From NCBI RefSeq assembly GCF_000821085.1, contig NZ_CCXR01000001.1, positions 889,001 to 953,000 of the forward strand: 64,000 nucleotides of DNA, given 5' to 3'. Of this stretch, positions 46,370 through 55,039 are shown piece by piece. The notes below the pieces were generated by a model. That model was not told where the DNA came from and did no database searches. It saw only the letters and a program-made list of their open reading frames with translations. A program made the position numbers and the translations under genes. The number at the start of each line of letters is the position of its first letter. The first letter of the stretch is position 1. Source of the DNA: Bacillus sp. B-jedd. GTDB taxonomy: Bacteria; Bacillota; Bacilli; Bacillales; Cytobacillaceae.

Positions 46370-46660
46370 CTATTCTGCAAGCAAATCCCGGTATTCTTCT
46401 TTCCGCTCAAGCACTTTCTTGGCAAAAGAGCATGCGGGAATGATCTGCAGATTTTCTTCCTTGGCGTAGTCGGCGATTTTGTAGACAAGCTTTTTTCCAA
46501 ATCCGCGGCCATTTTGGTCTTCATCAACTAGAGTGTGGGTGACGGTAATCTGCTGCCTGCCATCCTTGCCCGTGCCGCTCGGGACATATTGGATTCGGCC
46601 GATCACTTTCCCGTTTTCTTCGATATAAAACTCATTCTGGCCATGTTTAATTTCGGTCAT
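46370..46660 (-). CDS. YjdJ-like GNAT-type N-acetyltransferase
   Basis: The 96-residue protein is a minimal GNAT: FYIEENGKVIGRIQYVP, ITVTHTLVDEDQNGRGFGKKLVYKIADYAKE (acetyl-CoA loop NGRGFG) and IIPACSFAKKVLERKEEYRDL, the pattern of the YidJ/YjdJ (NATD1) branch. A small Cys of PACSF is typical. Substrate unknown. No linkage to the neighbours is obvious. Confidence 0.85.
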   Translation of the reverse strand: MTEIKHGQNEFYIEENGKVIGRIQYVPSGTGKDGRQQITVTHTLVDEDQNGRGFGKKLVYKIADYAKEENLQIIPACSFAKKVLERKEEYRDLLAE

Positions 46661-46943
46661 ATGAACAACTCCCGCAATTTATTAGAGATTCATCTCTTAT
46701 TTTACCCGGAAAAGAAAAGAACTTAACTTTTTTAGCTATTAGGAATGGTTTCATGGGGGTGCTGGCCAGAAATGGTTATGTTAGCGATCTGATTTTTCTC
46801 TTTTTGTATCAAATTGAGCGATTTTCATTTGTTGGTGATTAAATAAGAGTGGATTTATCTCTGCGGGCTCTTCACAAGGGGGAATAAGACTATGCGGTCG
46901 CCTGTCGAAGGAGGAATTTTGCAAAAAGAATGGGGTGGCAGAA

Positions 46944-47047
46944 ATATATCGAAAGATTTTGAGGTTATATCAAAAGCTTTTTGCTTTTATCGCAAGTTTT
47001 TTACAGGATATCGCAAGATTTTTCAATATATCCGAAGCTGTCAAAAT
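46944..47047. repeat. AT-rich phased array, locus 1
   Basis: ATC-starting units (such as ATCGCAAGATTTTT) begin at 46948, 46969, 46989, 47010 and 47030: a step of 20-21 bases, about two helical turns. It lies in the 850-base gap (46661-47514) between yjdJ and cydA, which has no supported gene. A similar array occurs at 62875-62985. Confidence 0.6.
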
Positions 47048-47204
47048 TTAGACACAATTAAACGGGGGACATACGGAACAACCTACAAGAATCAATTCCG
47101 AATTTCTGTAAGTTTCCACTATCGGTATAGTATTTACTCACCGCCTGATTACTCCCTACCCCTATGAAAAAAGAAACATTTACCACACAAGTCAATGGTA
47201 TTTG

Positions 47205-47232
47205 TCACACCTAATGTGTGATCATGCTCATA
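47205..47232. promoter_or_regulatory. Inverted repeat and FNR-like box upstream of cydA
   Basis: TCACAC (47205-47210) and GTGTGA (47216-47221) form a perfect inverted repeat. Overlapping it, TGTGA-N6-TCATA (47217-47232) differs from the FNR consensus TGTGA-N6-TCACA at one base. The site is about 280 bases before cydA. Binding is not shown. Confidence 0.4.
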
Positions 47233-47375
47233 CTCAGGTGATGAAATAATCGTTTTAAAAACCTTATAGAACAAGTAATACCAACGCTTTTTGTGCAATA
47301 AACATTGGATTGGAAATAAGTCATAAAGATGACACAAATCCCAGATGCCAGCACAAAAAAGTCTGCTAATATAGG

Positions 47376-47470
47376 TTGTGAAGTTAGTATTTTAGAATAA
47401 TTACAAACCAAGGTCGGACGGTATTTTCGGGCTCAATACATAGAATGATATATTGTGAAGTTATGAGCAA
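47376..47470. promoter_or_regulatory. Two TTGTGAAGTTA boxes upstream of cydA
   Basis: The same 11 bases occur at 47376-47386 and 47453-47463. Each starts with TTGTGAA, the left half of a Rex site; the second continues to TGAGCAA, a poor right half. In B. subtilis Rex represses cydABCD, so half-degenerate Rex sites are plausible. Confidence 0.4.
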
Positions 47471-47514
47471 ATAAGTGCCGTACAAACAACAACCAATGTA
47501 ATGGGGGGCTGATG

Positions 47515-48921
47515 ATGGATTTAGTATTTCTCGCAAGGCTGCAGTTCGCGGTAACGACCGTTTACCACTTTTTCTTCGTCCCACTTTCGATCGGGCTCGT
47601 TTTCATGGTCGCAGTCATGCAAACACTTTATGTCATTAAAAAGAACGAGCTTTATAAAAAAATGACCAAGTTCTGGGGCAATTTGTTCCTGATCAATTTC
47701 GCGGTCGGGGTCGTGACTGGTATTATCCAGGAATTCCAATTCGGCATGAACTGGTCAGATTACTCGAGGTTTGTCGGCGACGTATTCGGTGCTCCATTGG
47801 CAATTGAAGCGCTGCTTGCGTTTTTCATGGAATCCACGTTCATTGGAATCTGGATTTTCGGCTGGAACCGCTTCTCGAAAAAGATCCATCTCGCGAGCAT
47901 TTGGCTCGTGGCGGTCGGTACGGTCCTGTCTGGATTCTGGATTTTGACAGCCAACGCGTTCATGCAGGTTCCGGTCGGCTTTACGATTAATAACGGCCGT
48001 GCTGAGATGAATGACTTCCTAGCCCTGATCACAAACGGCCAGCTTTGGGTGGAGTTCCCCCATGTCATCGCGGGCGCCCTGTGCACAGGTGGATTTTTCG
48101 TCGCGGGAATCAGTGCGTATGGCCTGCTAAAGAAAAAACATATCCATTTCTATAAAACTTCAATGAAATTCGCTATCATCGCCGGCCTGGTCGGCAGTCT
48201 TGGCACCGCGTTGACCGGGCATATGCAGGCGCAATACCTGGTGGATACGCAGCCAATGAAAATGGCGGCGGCGGAAGGAATCTGGAAGGATACGCCTGAC
48301 CCTGCTCCGTGGTCCGCTTTTGCGATCATTGACACGAAAAATCAGGAAAATAAGTTCGAAATCAATATTCCGTATGCGCTCAGCTTCCTGTCTTATTCGA
48401 AGTTCGAGGGCGGCCTGAAGGGGATGGAAACACTCCAGAAGGAATATGCAGCCAAATACGACGCAACTGTTGGCGAAGGGACGAATTACATCCCGCCCGT
48501 CAAAACAACGTATTGGAGCTTCCGGCTGATGATCGGTTTCGGCGTCGGCATGATTCTCCTATCCCTTGCTGGCCTGTATTTATGGAGGAAACAAGCTCTC
48601 GAGAAAAGCGCGCTTTTCCTCAAACTGCTTTTGCCGGCGATTTCGTTCCCATTCCTCGCCAATACAATGGGATGGATCATGACAGAAGTCGGCCGCCAGC
48701 CGTGGACCGTCTTTGGATTGATGACGACGGCCGATTCAGTGTCGCCGAACGTTTCAGCGGGAGCGGTTCTCTTCTCGCTCATCATGTACATGCTTATTTT
48801 CACGATTCTCGCTGGCGCCATGGTGTATTTAATGGTGCGCAAAATTAAAAAGGGTCCTGAATTCGCGTCCGGTACGGATTCTAAGGTGACAACCGATCCA
48901 TTTGAAGGGGTAGGTGCCTAA
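47515..48921 (+). CDS. cydA: Cytochrome bd ubiquinol oxidase subunit I
   Basis: CydA carries the haems and quinol site of the bd-type terminal oxidase, which reduces O2 to water with high affinity. The protein of about 468 residues has nine or so spans, with YHFFFVPLSIG (haem-ligand His about 18), EFPHVIAGAL (His about 183) and GRQPWTVFGLMTT near the C-terminus. It has the short Q-loop of Firmicute CydA. Two adjacent ATGs (47512, 47515) follow GGGGGG; I prefer the second. cydB follows after one base. Confidence 0.95.
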   Translation: MDLVFLARLQFAVTTVYHFFFVPLSIGLVFMVAVMQTLYVIKKNELYKKMTKFWGNLFLINFAVGVVTGIIQEFQFGMNWSDYSRFVGDVFGAPLAIEALLAFFMESTFIGIWIFGWNRFSKKIHLASIWLVAVGTVLSGFWILTANAFMQVPVGFTINNGRAEMNDFLALITNGQLWVEFPHVIAGALCTGGFFVAGISAYGLLKKKHIHFYKTSMKFAIIAGLVGSLGTALTGHMQAQYLVDTQPMKMAAAEGIWKDTPDPAPWSAFAIIDTKNQENKFEINIPYALSFLSYSKFEGGLKGMETLQKEYAAKYDATVGEGTNYIPPVKTTYWSFRLMIGFGVGMILLSLAGLYLWRKQALEKSALFLKLLLPAISFPFLANTMGWIMTEVGRQPWTVFGLMTTADSVSPNVSAGAVLFSLIMYMLIFTILAGAMVYLMVRKIKKGPEFASGTDSKVTTDPFEGVGA

Positions 48922-48922
48922 T

Positions 48923-49936
48923 ATGGAATTGAGTGAATTATGGTTTATTATCATTGCTGTTGTTTTTATCGGCTTCTTTTTTCTCGAGGGCTTTGATTTC
49001 GGGGTCGGCATGGCAACGAGGTTCCTTGCCCGTGACCAGCTTGAGCGTACAGTCATGGTCAATACAATCGGCCCTGTCTGGGATGCGAACGAAGTCTGGC
49101 TATTGACTGGTGGCGGAGCGATTTTCGCGGCGTTTCCTCACTGGTATGCGACGATGTTCAGCGGATATTACCTGCCGCTTCTTGTTGTCCTTCTCTGCCT
49201 GATTGCGCGCGGCGTTTCGTTCGAATTCCGCCGCAAAGGCCCGAACGCTTTGTGGACGAACACTTGGGACTGGGCGATTTTCATGAGCAGCCTACTGGTG
49301 CCATTCCTGCTCGGAGTCCTGTTTACAAGCATGCTGAAGGGAATGCCAATCCAGAAAGACATGAATATGACTGCGGGCTTCTCGGATTTCATTAACATCT
49401 ATTCCGTTTGGGGCGGCCTGACAGTAACATTGCTTTGCTTCCTGCACGGTCTTTACTTCCTATCCCTGAAAACGGAAGGAAGCATCAGGAAAAGGGCGAG
49501 GGAAATGGCGATGAAAGTCATCCCGTTCGTCCTAGGCGCTCTTGTCGTTTTTGTCGTGCTGTCCTGGACAATGACTGATATCTTTGTCGTGCGCCGTGTG
49601 CCTGAGCTCATCCTAATGAACATCATTGTGCTCGCCTATGGGCTATCCTACATTTTTATTAGCAAAAAAAAGGAAGGCCTGGCATTCACAATGTCAGGGA
49701 TTGGGCTTGCCTCAACCGTAACGGCGATTTTTATCGGCCTATTCCCGCGGGTGATGATCAGCTCGATTGACAAGGCGTTCGACCTTACCGTTTACAACGC
49801 AGCGAGTGGTCCCTATTCCCTTAAAATCATGACGATTGTGACGGTGACCATTTTGCCATTCGTACTTGGCTATACAGCCTGGAGCTACTATATTTTCAGA
49901 AAAAGAGTTTCTGCGAAGGAGCATTTAACCTACTGA
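48923..49936 (+). CDS. cydB: Cytochrome bd ubiquinol oxidase subunit II
   Basis: CydB is the structural partner of CydA. The 337-residue protein has about eight spans and the family phrases FFFLEGFDFGVGMATR, NTIGPVWDANEVWLLTGGGA and FPHWYATMFSGYYLPL. I start at ATG 48923 with AGGTG upstream. Its stop overlaps the cydD start (TGATG), so translation is coupled. Confidence 0.95.
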   Translation: MELSELWFIIIAVVFIGFFFLEGFDFGVGMATRFLARDQLERTVMVNTIGPVWDANEVWLLTGGGAIFAAFPHWYATMFSGYYLPLLVVLLCLIARGVSFEFRRKGPNALWTNTWDWAIFMSSLLVPFLLGVLFTSMLKGMPIQKDMNMTAGFSDFINIYSVWGGLTVTLLCFLHGLYFLSLKTEGSIRKRAREMAMKVIPFVLGALVVFVVLSWTMTDIFVVRRVPELILMNIIVLAYGLSYIFISKKKEGLAFTMSGIGLASTVTAIFIGLFPRVMISSIDKAFDLTVYNAASGPYSLKIMTIVTVTILPFVLGYTAWSYYIFRKRVSAKEHLTY

Positions 49937-51648
49937 TGGATCCAACATTGTTCTCCACCAAAGGTTTCAAGCCGGTCATGGCTGTACTGGCGGGGCTGAC
50001 TGTCCTCCAGGCAGCCATGATCATCATACAGGGCTATTTTCTGGCTGATGCAATCTCCTCCCTATTTGGGGGAGATTTGTTTCATTCCTCTGCAGGAAAA
50101 CTGGGGATTTTCCTAGGCGCACTAGTATTGCGCCATTTCCTCGCGATGCTGAAACGGAAACTTGCCTTTAGGTTTGCAGCTGAAACGAGCACCCGTTTAA
50201 GGGAGCAGCTTTTGCGAAAGCTGTTCGTCCTAGGCCCAAGGTTTGCCGCCGCAGAAGGCTCCGGCCAGACAGTGACATTACTGATGGAGGGAATTCCGAA
50301 ATACCGGCGCTACCTGGAGCTCTTTTTGCCAAAACTGGCCAGCTCCATCTTGATTCCCGCGGCGGTCTGTGGATTTGTCTTTTTCCAGAATGTCCGCTCG
50401 GCGGCCATCCTGATCATCGCCTTGCCAATCCTGATCGTTTTCATGATATTGCTAGGACTGGCGGCGAAAGAAAAAGCAAGCCGGCAATACAGTTCCTATC
50501 AAGTGCTCGCGAATCATTTCGTCGACTCGCTCCGTGGCTTGGAAACACTGAAAAACCTTGGAATCAGCCGGCGCCATGCCGGAAAAATCGGAAAGGTCAG
50601 CGAACAGTACCGTAAAGCGACGATGTCCACGTTAAGATTCGCTTTTTTATCAAGCTTTGCCCTTGAGTTTTTCACGATGCTTTCCGTCGCGACCGTCGCT
50701 GTTTTTCTCGGGCTAGAGTTGATTAACGGGACGATGGAATTGCAGACGGCGTTGACCGTCCTGATTCTTGCGCCGGAATACTTCCTGCCGATCCGGGAGG
50801 TCGGAGCGGATTTCCATGCCACCCTTGACGGAAAAGAAGCAGGTGGGAAAATCCGCTCAATTTTGGAAAAGGAAGGGCCTGCGGTTTTAGGGAATGAAGG
50901 ACTGCCAGACTGGAAGGCAGATTCAAAACTTACCGTTGAAAACCTGAGACTGCCATATGCAGCGCTGGACGGCGGAGGAATCAGCTTTACGGTAACGGGT
51001 GCGAAGAAAATCGGCATTATCGGTGCGAGTGGTGCTGGTAAGTCAACGTTGATCGATGTGCTGAGCGGCTTCTTGCAGGCGGAGGCAGACAGAATCTCCA
51101 TTGACGGAAAGCGACTCAGTTCTTTTGCCAACCCCTTTTGGCAAAAGCAGCTGACGTACATTCCTCAGCATCCGTACGTTTTTTCCGGCTCACTGCTCGA
51201 AAATATCCGCTTTTACCAGCCTGAGGCAACGGAAGCGGAGGTGAGGGAAGCCGCAGACTCGGCAGGATTGTCTAATATCATCGCCCGCTTGCCTGAGGGA
51301 ATTCATACGTTGATAGGTGAAGGCGGCAGGATGCTGAGCGGCGGCCAGGAACAGCGTGTTGCTCTGGCGCGCGCCTTCCTCGGGAGCCGCCCTGTTACGA
51401 TGCTCGATGAGCCCACTGCCCATCTTGATATCGAGACCGAATATGAACTGAAGCAAACGATGCTGAACTTATTTGAAGGTAAGCTTGTTTTCCTGGCGAC
51501 ACACAGGCTTCACTGGATGAGGGACATGGATTTCATCCTTGTGCTGGACGAGGGGAAATTAGCCGAAAGCGGGACGCATGAAGAACTGCTGGCCAGAAAG
51601 GGATTTTATTACAAGCTGTGCCAGGCGCAAATGGAGGGCTGGGAATGA
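49936..51648 (+). CDS. cydD: Thiol reductant ABC exporter, first subunit (CydD; cydC in B. subtilis order)
   Basis: CydDC exports cysteine or glutathione-type thiols and is needed to assemble cytochrome bd. The 570-residue half transporter has six membrane spans in the first 310 residues, then Walker A GASGAGKST, signature LSGGQEQRVALARAF and Walker B VTMLDEPTAHLD. It follows cydB with a one-base overlap and overlaps cydC by four bases (ATGA). Naming differs between organisms; the order here is A-B-first ABC-second ABC. Confidence 0.92.
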   Translation: MDPTLFSTKGFKPVMAVLAGLTVLQAAMIIIQGYFLADAISSLFGGDLFHSSAGKLGIFLGALVLRHFLAMLKRKLAFRFAAETSTRLREQLLRKLFVLGPRFAAAEGSGQTVTLLMEGIPKYRRYLELFLPKLASSILIPAAVCGFVFFQNVRSAAILIIALPILIVFMILLGLAAKEKASRQYSSYQVLANHFVDSLRGLETLKNLGISRRHAGKIGKVSEQYRKATMSTLRFAFLSSFALEFFTMLSVATVAVFLGLELINGTMELQTALTVLILAPEYFLPIREVGADFHATLDGKEAGGKIRSILEKEGPAVLGNEGLPDWKADSKLTVENLRLPYAALDGGGISFTVTGAKKIGIIGASGAGKSTLIDVLSGFLQAEADRISIDGKRLSSFANPFWQKQLTYIPQHPYVFSGSLLENIRFYQPEATEAEVREAADSAGLSNIIARLPEGIHTLIGEGGRMLSGGQEQRVALARAFLGSRPVTMLDEPTAHLDIETEYELKQTMLNLFEGKLVFLATHRLHWMRDMDFILVLDEGKLAESGTHEELLARKGFYYKLCQAQMEGWE

Positions 51649-53372
51649 AAACCGATAAATGGATCAAACCATATATTCTCCGGCACCGCTGGCTGTTCGC
51701 ACTGGCAATTTTGCTTGGCGCACTGACCGTCCTGTTCGGCGGCAGTCTAATGTTTTCTTCGGGATTTCTTATTTCAAAATCAGCCACCCGCCCCGAGTCG
51801 ATACTGATGGTGTATGTGCCGATTGTCGGCGTCCGCGCTTTCGGGATCGGCAGGGCGGCCATCGGCTATGCCGAACGCCTCACCAACCACCAATTTATCC
51901 TGAAAATCGTTTCGGCGATGAGGCTGCGCCTTTATAAAATTGTTGAACCCCAGGCCGTCTTCCTGAGATCGAAATTCCGGACGGGAGACATCCTTGGCGC
52001 ATTGGCGGATGATATAGAACATCTGCAGGACTTCTACTTAAAAACATTGCTGCCGGCGATTGTTTCCCTGGCTGTATATACGGTGGTTATTTTGTTCGCC
52101 GGGGCATTTTCAATTCAATTCGCAATTGTGCTGGCGATTTTGTGCGGCCTGCTTGTTTTTGCCGGCCCGATTGTCTCCTTCCTATATATGCGGGTAAAGA
52201 ATGGCGAGATGAAGCGACTGCGCAACGTCCTATATTCGGATTCAGCCGATGCTGTTTTCGGACTCGGCGACTGGCTTTTCAGCGGCCGGGAGGAAGAATT
52301 CATTCGCCGGCATGAACAGCGGCAGGCCGACCTGCTGGAACTTGAAAAACAGCGGCAGTCCTTCGTCGACTGGCGTGACCTTTTGCAGCACGGGATCCTC
52401 GGTTTTACGGTGGTCGCGACTGTTTATTGGGCCTCCGGGGCAGCTGAGGAAGGAGAAATTCCCGCAACACTAATTGCGGCCTTCTCGCTTGCGATGCTGT
52501 CGCTGCTTGAATCGTTTCTGCCCCTGTCGACGGCGGCTGGGGACGTGACAATCTACAGCGATTCTGTTCGAAGGCTTGAGGGGATGGAAAGCGGCAGCGT
52601 TCACAAGTGGAGTAAGGATGAAGAAGAAGCTGCTTATAAAGCTTCCCAGGCAGAGATTGAACTGAAGGAAGTTTCTTTTGCCTATGAAGATGGCGAGAGT
52701 GTCATCTCCAATTTTAGTTTAAATGTTAGACAAGGGGAAAAGATCGCCATTCTAGGGCCAAGCGGCTCCGGTAAATCGACATTGCTGAAACTGATTCATG
52801 GGCAGCTTTTGCCAACGAAAGGCGAGGTGCTTTTAAACGGAAGGCGGACAGGTGAAATAGTCGGGGAGATTCCTCACTGGATTGCCGTTCTGAACCAGAA
52901 GGCTTATTTATTCAACACATCCGTCATGAATAATATTAGGCTTGGAAATGAGGGCGCTTCCGATGAAGAAGTGTTTGAAGCGGCTAACAAGGTAGGGCTC
53001 CATGACATGCTTACAGGGCTTCCTGATGGTTACCGGACAGGAATGAGTGAGGCCGGGCGGCGTTTTTCAGGCGGGGAACGGCAGCGGATTTCGCTGGCGC
53101 GGATTCTTTTGCAAAAAACGCCAGTCGTCATAATGGATGAACCGACCGTCGGTTTGGATCCAATCACCGAAAACAAGCTTCTCGCAGATATTTTTCAGGC
53201 GCTAGAGGGTAAAACCATGATTTGGGTGACCCATCACCTCGCCGGTATGGAAAGAATGGATCGGATTTTGTTCATGGATGACGGCGAGGTTACTTTGGAT
53301 GGCACCCATGAAGAACTTCTGCGTGAAAGTGAACGGTACCGCCGCCTGTATGAAATGGACCGGCCGGTTTGA
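51645..53372 (+). CDS. cydC: Thiol reductant ABC exporter, second subunit (CydC; cydD in B. subtilis order)
   Basis: This is the partner half transporter of the preceding gene, 575 residues: six spans, Walker A GPSGSGKST, signature FSGGERQRISLARIL and Walker B VVIMDEPTVGLD. I start at ATG 51645 after GGAGG; the open frame before it lies inside cydD. It is the last gene of the cydABDC operon; I see no clear terminator in the 195 bases that follow. Confidence 0.92.
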   Translation: MKTDKWIKPYILRHRWLFALAILLGALTVLFGGSLMFSSGFLISKSATRPESILMVYVPIVGVRAFGIGRAAIGYAERLTNHQFILKIVSAMRLRLYKIVEPQAVFLRSKFRTGDILGALADDIEHLQDFYLKTLLPAIVSLAVYTVVILFAGAFSIQFAIVLAILCGLLVFAGPIVSFLYMRVKNGEMKRLRNVLYSDSADAVFGLGDWLFSGREEEFIRRHEQRQADLLELEKQRQSFVDWRDLLQHGILGFTVVATVYWASGAAEEGEIPATLIAAFSLAMLSLLESFLPLSTAAGDVTIYSDSVRRLEGMESGSVHKWSKDEEEAAYKASQAEIELKEVSFAYEDGESVISNFSLNVRQGEKIAILGPSGSGKSTLLKLIHGQLLPTKGEVLLNGRRTGEIVGEIPHWIAVLNQKAYLFNTSVMNNIRLGNEGASDEEVFEAANKVGLHDMLTGLPDGYRTGMSEAGRRFSGGERQRISLARILLQKTPVVIMDEPTVGLDPITENKLLADIFQALEGKTMIWVTHHLAGMERMDRILFMDDGEVTLDGTHEELLRESERYRRLYEMDRPV

Positions 53373-53567
53373 GGAGAAAGCATCTCTGCGCTATAGAATA
53401 AAAGGCATTTAGCACTGTTCCGCTCCTCATGTAGTTTCGCCAACAGATGGAATTCGTTCAACTTGTTTTATCTGCCAAATATAGACAAATATTTAAAGTT
53501 GGGGGATAATGGATATAGGATGAAATCATCGATTCGGCAGGAATATAGCGGTGAGGGGATGATATAA

Positions 53568-53834
53568 TTGCGTTTTCTATGGGTTCCGGCAGCTTACCTT
53601 TTGTTATCGTTGCTATTTTTGCCATTTCAATATCAATATATAAAGCAATTGAAGGAAAGAAGAAGGCGAAACGAGCGAAAAGGAATCAGCCAAAGCGAAA
53701 TGGTTGAAAGAATGAGCTTCGAAGAACAGCAACTGACTTTTAATGTCCAAGGGAATTTTCTGTTTATGGGCTCGAACCTGCTTGCAGAGGGTCTTTATTA
53801 TTTGAAGCATCGAAAAGATAAGAATCAGGCCTGA
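53568..53834 (+). CDS. Small membrane protein (DUF3949-like)
   Basis: The 88-residue protein has one N-terminal span (about 3-22), a basic helical stretch (KERRRRNERKGIS) and a soluble tail with MSFEEQQLTFNVQGNFLFMGSNLLAEGLYYL. It reminds me of DUF3949, but that is from memory. It starts at TTG 53568 with GAGGGG upstream. Function unknown. A strong terminator follows. Confidence 0.6.
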   Translation: MRFLWVPAAYLLLSLLFLPFQYQYIKQLKERRRRNERKGISQSEMVERMSFEEQQLTFNVQGNFLFMGSNLLAEGLYYLKHRKDKNQA

Positions 53835-53870
53835 AGGAAGACCCGAGAGAAGAGACACAAGCTAATGAAC

Positions 53871-53919
53871 TGCACCTTCAATCGTTAGACATACCTGGCG
53901 ATTGAAGGTGCATTTTTTG
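53871..53919 (+). terminator. Terminator of the gene at 53568
   Basis: TGCACCTTCAATCG pairs over 14 bases with CGATTGAAGGTGCA, followed by a T-run. Confidence 0.93.
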
Positions 53920-53980
53920 TTTCTAAAGCGGATAGGGGGATGGTTTTATCCACGGCTAACTATCCGCTTCGCAGTATTAT

Positions 53981-54196
53981 TCAACCCGCGCGGCGTGTTT
54001 TATCCGGACGGGCGGACAGGATGTTTTCGAGTTTGAACGTCCGCATTTTGTTGCGCAGAAGGCAATAGGCGTACACATCGTTTCCGCGGATGGCGCGGAT
54101 AATCATTTTGCGCTGGGACAGTTCGTTTTTCTGCGATAGGTAAATGACTTCAAGAGGCATGTTTTCTTCCATCGAACGGAGCAGCATTCCATTCAT
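53981..54196 (-). CDS. Small WYL-domain-like protein
   Basis: The 71-residue protein matches the pattern of a bare WYL domain: PLEVIYLSQKNELSQRKMIIR, DVYAYCLLRNKMRTFKLENI. WYL domains usually sense ligands in regulators, but here no DNA-binding domain is present. AAGGTG precedes the ATG on the reverse strand. It could be a stand-alone ligand-binding adaptor or a remnant; I cannot tell which. Confidence 0.65.
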   Translation of the reverse strand: MNGMLLRSMEENMPLEVIYLSQKNELSQRKMIIRAIRGNDVYAYCLLRNKMRTFKLENILSARPDKTRRAG

Positions 54197-54352
54197 TTGA
54201 ACACCTTCTTTCTATTCCTATTATACACGAACACCTGTTCTTTATTCATCCCTTTTGCCTGGAAAATCAGAAATTTTTTGCAAAATAAACAGTTACCATA
54301 AATGAATACTTGTAAAATTATGTTAATATTAATTCGTAAAGGGGGAGTTTAG

Positions 54353-54781
54353 ATGGAGATACACAAGCCGGCCGGTTTTGGCACACGTTTTTTAGCGGGG
54401 TTTCTTGATTCAATTATTGTATCGTCGGTCATAGGACTCGTTGTGTATTTGATCGCGGGAGAGATGAAACTGGAGTGGGCGAGCTCTTATCCGTGGCAAA
54501 TTGCTACGCTGATTTATTCGACAATCACGCCTGTGGTCTGGGGCGGTTATGTGATTGGCAAAAGGATTTTTAAAATCCGGATCCGGAAGTTCAAGGATGA
54601 CAGGCCGGTAAATCTGGTCGATATGCTGCTTCGCGAAGTCGTCGGGAAATACATCGTGGGCGGGGTGACATTCGGCATTTCCATCATTGTCAGCGCGTTC
54701 ATGATAATGATTCGAGAGGACAAAAGGGCGATTCATGACTTTATTGGGGGCACGTATGTAAGGTATGATGAACCAGCCTAA
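54353..54781 (+). CDS. RDD-family membrane protein
   Basis: The 142-residue protein has the RDD start GFGTRFLAGFLDSIIVSSVIG (Arg near 12 and Asp near 19), three membrane spans (about 15-38, 50-70, 98-118) and the second conserved segment IGKRIFKIRIRKFKDD. The family is of transporter-like but largely unknown function. GGGGGAG precedes the ATG. Confidence 0.85.
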   Translation: MEIHKPAGFGTRFLAGFLDSIIVSSVIGLVVYLIAGEMKLEWASSYPWQIATLIYSTITPVVWGGYVIGKRIFKIRIRKFKDDRPVNLVDMLLREVVGKYIVGGVTFGISIIVSAFMIMIREDKRAIHDFIGGTYVRYDEPA

Positions 54782-54987
54782 GAAACGAACGAATAGAACG
54801 GGCAGGACCTTTAGGCAAAAAATGAATATATGATATAAGTAAGCGCTGAACCGCACTTCGTGGACAGAGCCTTTATTTTGCAAAAAATACCGAAAATAGA
54901 GACCAATATACCTAATTTAAAAATATTCGGATTAGTTAAAAAAACCTATTGTATTTCAGCGCAAAAGTAATTAAAATACTATCTATC

Positions 54988-55020
54988 GTATATTTATACA
55001 TGCGATTGAATGTAATATAC
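54988..55020. other. Imperfect palindrome upstream of the M14 peptidase
   Basis: GTATATTTATACAT and ATGTAATATAC are complementary apart from a three-base bulge. It ends six or seven bases before the ribosome site GGGAGGGG of the next gene, so it could be an operator or an mRNA hairpin. Confidence 0.4.
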
Positions 55021-55039
55021 ATAATCGGGAGGGGTAACA

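Noticed and set aside
46892..47167. 91-codon forward frame before cydA
   Set aside because: It is made of the AT-rich phased array and has a composition (Phe, Tyr, Lys, Ile) dictated by it.
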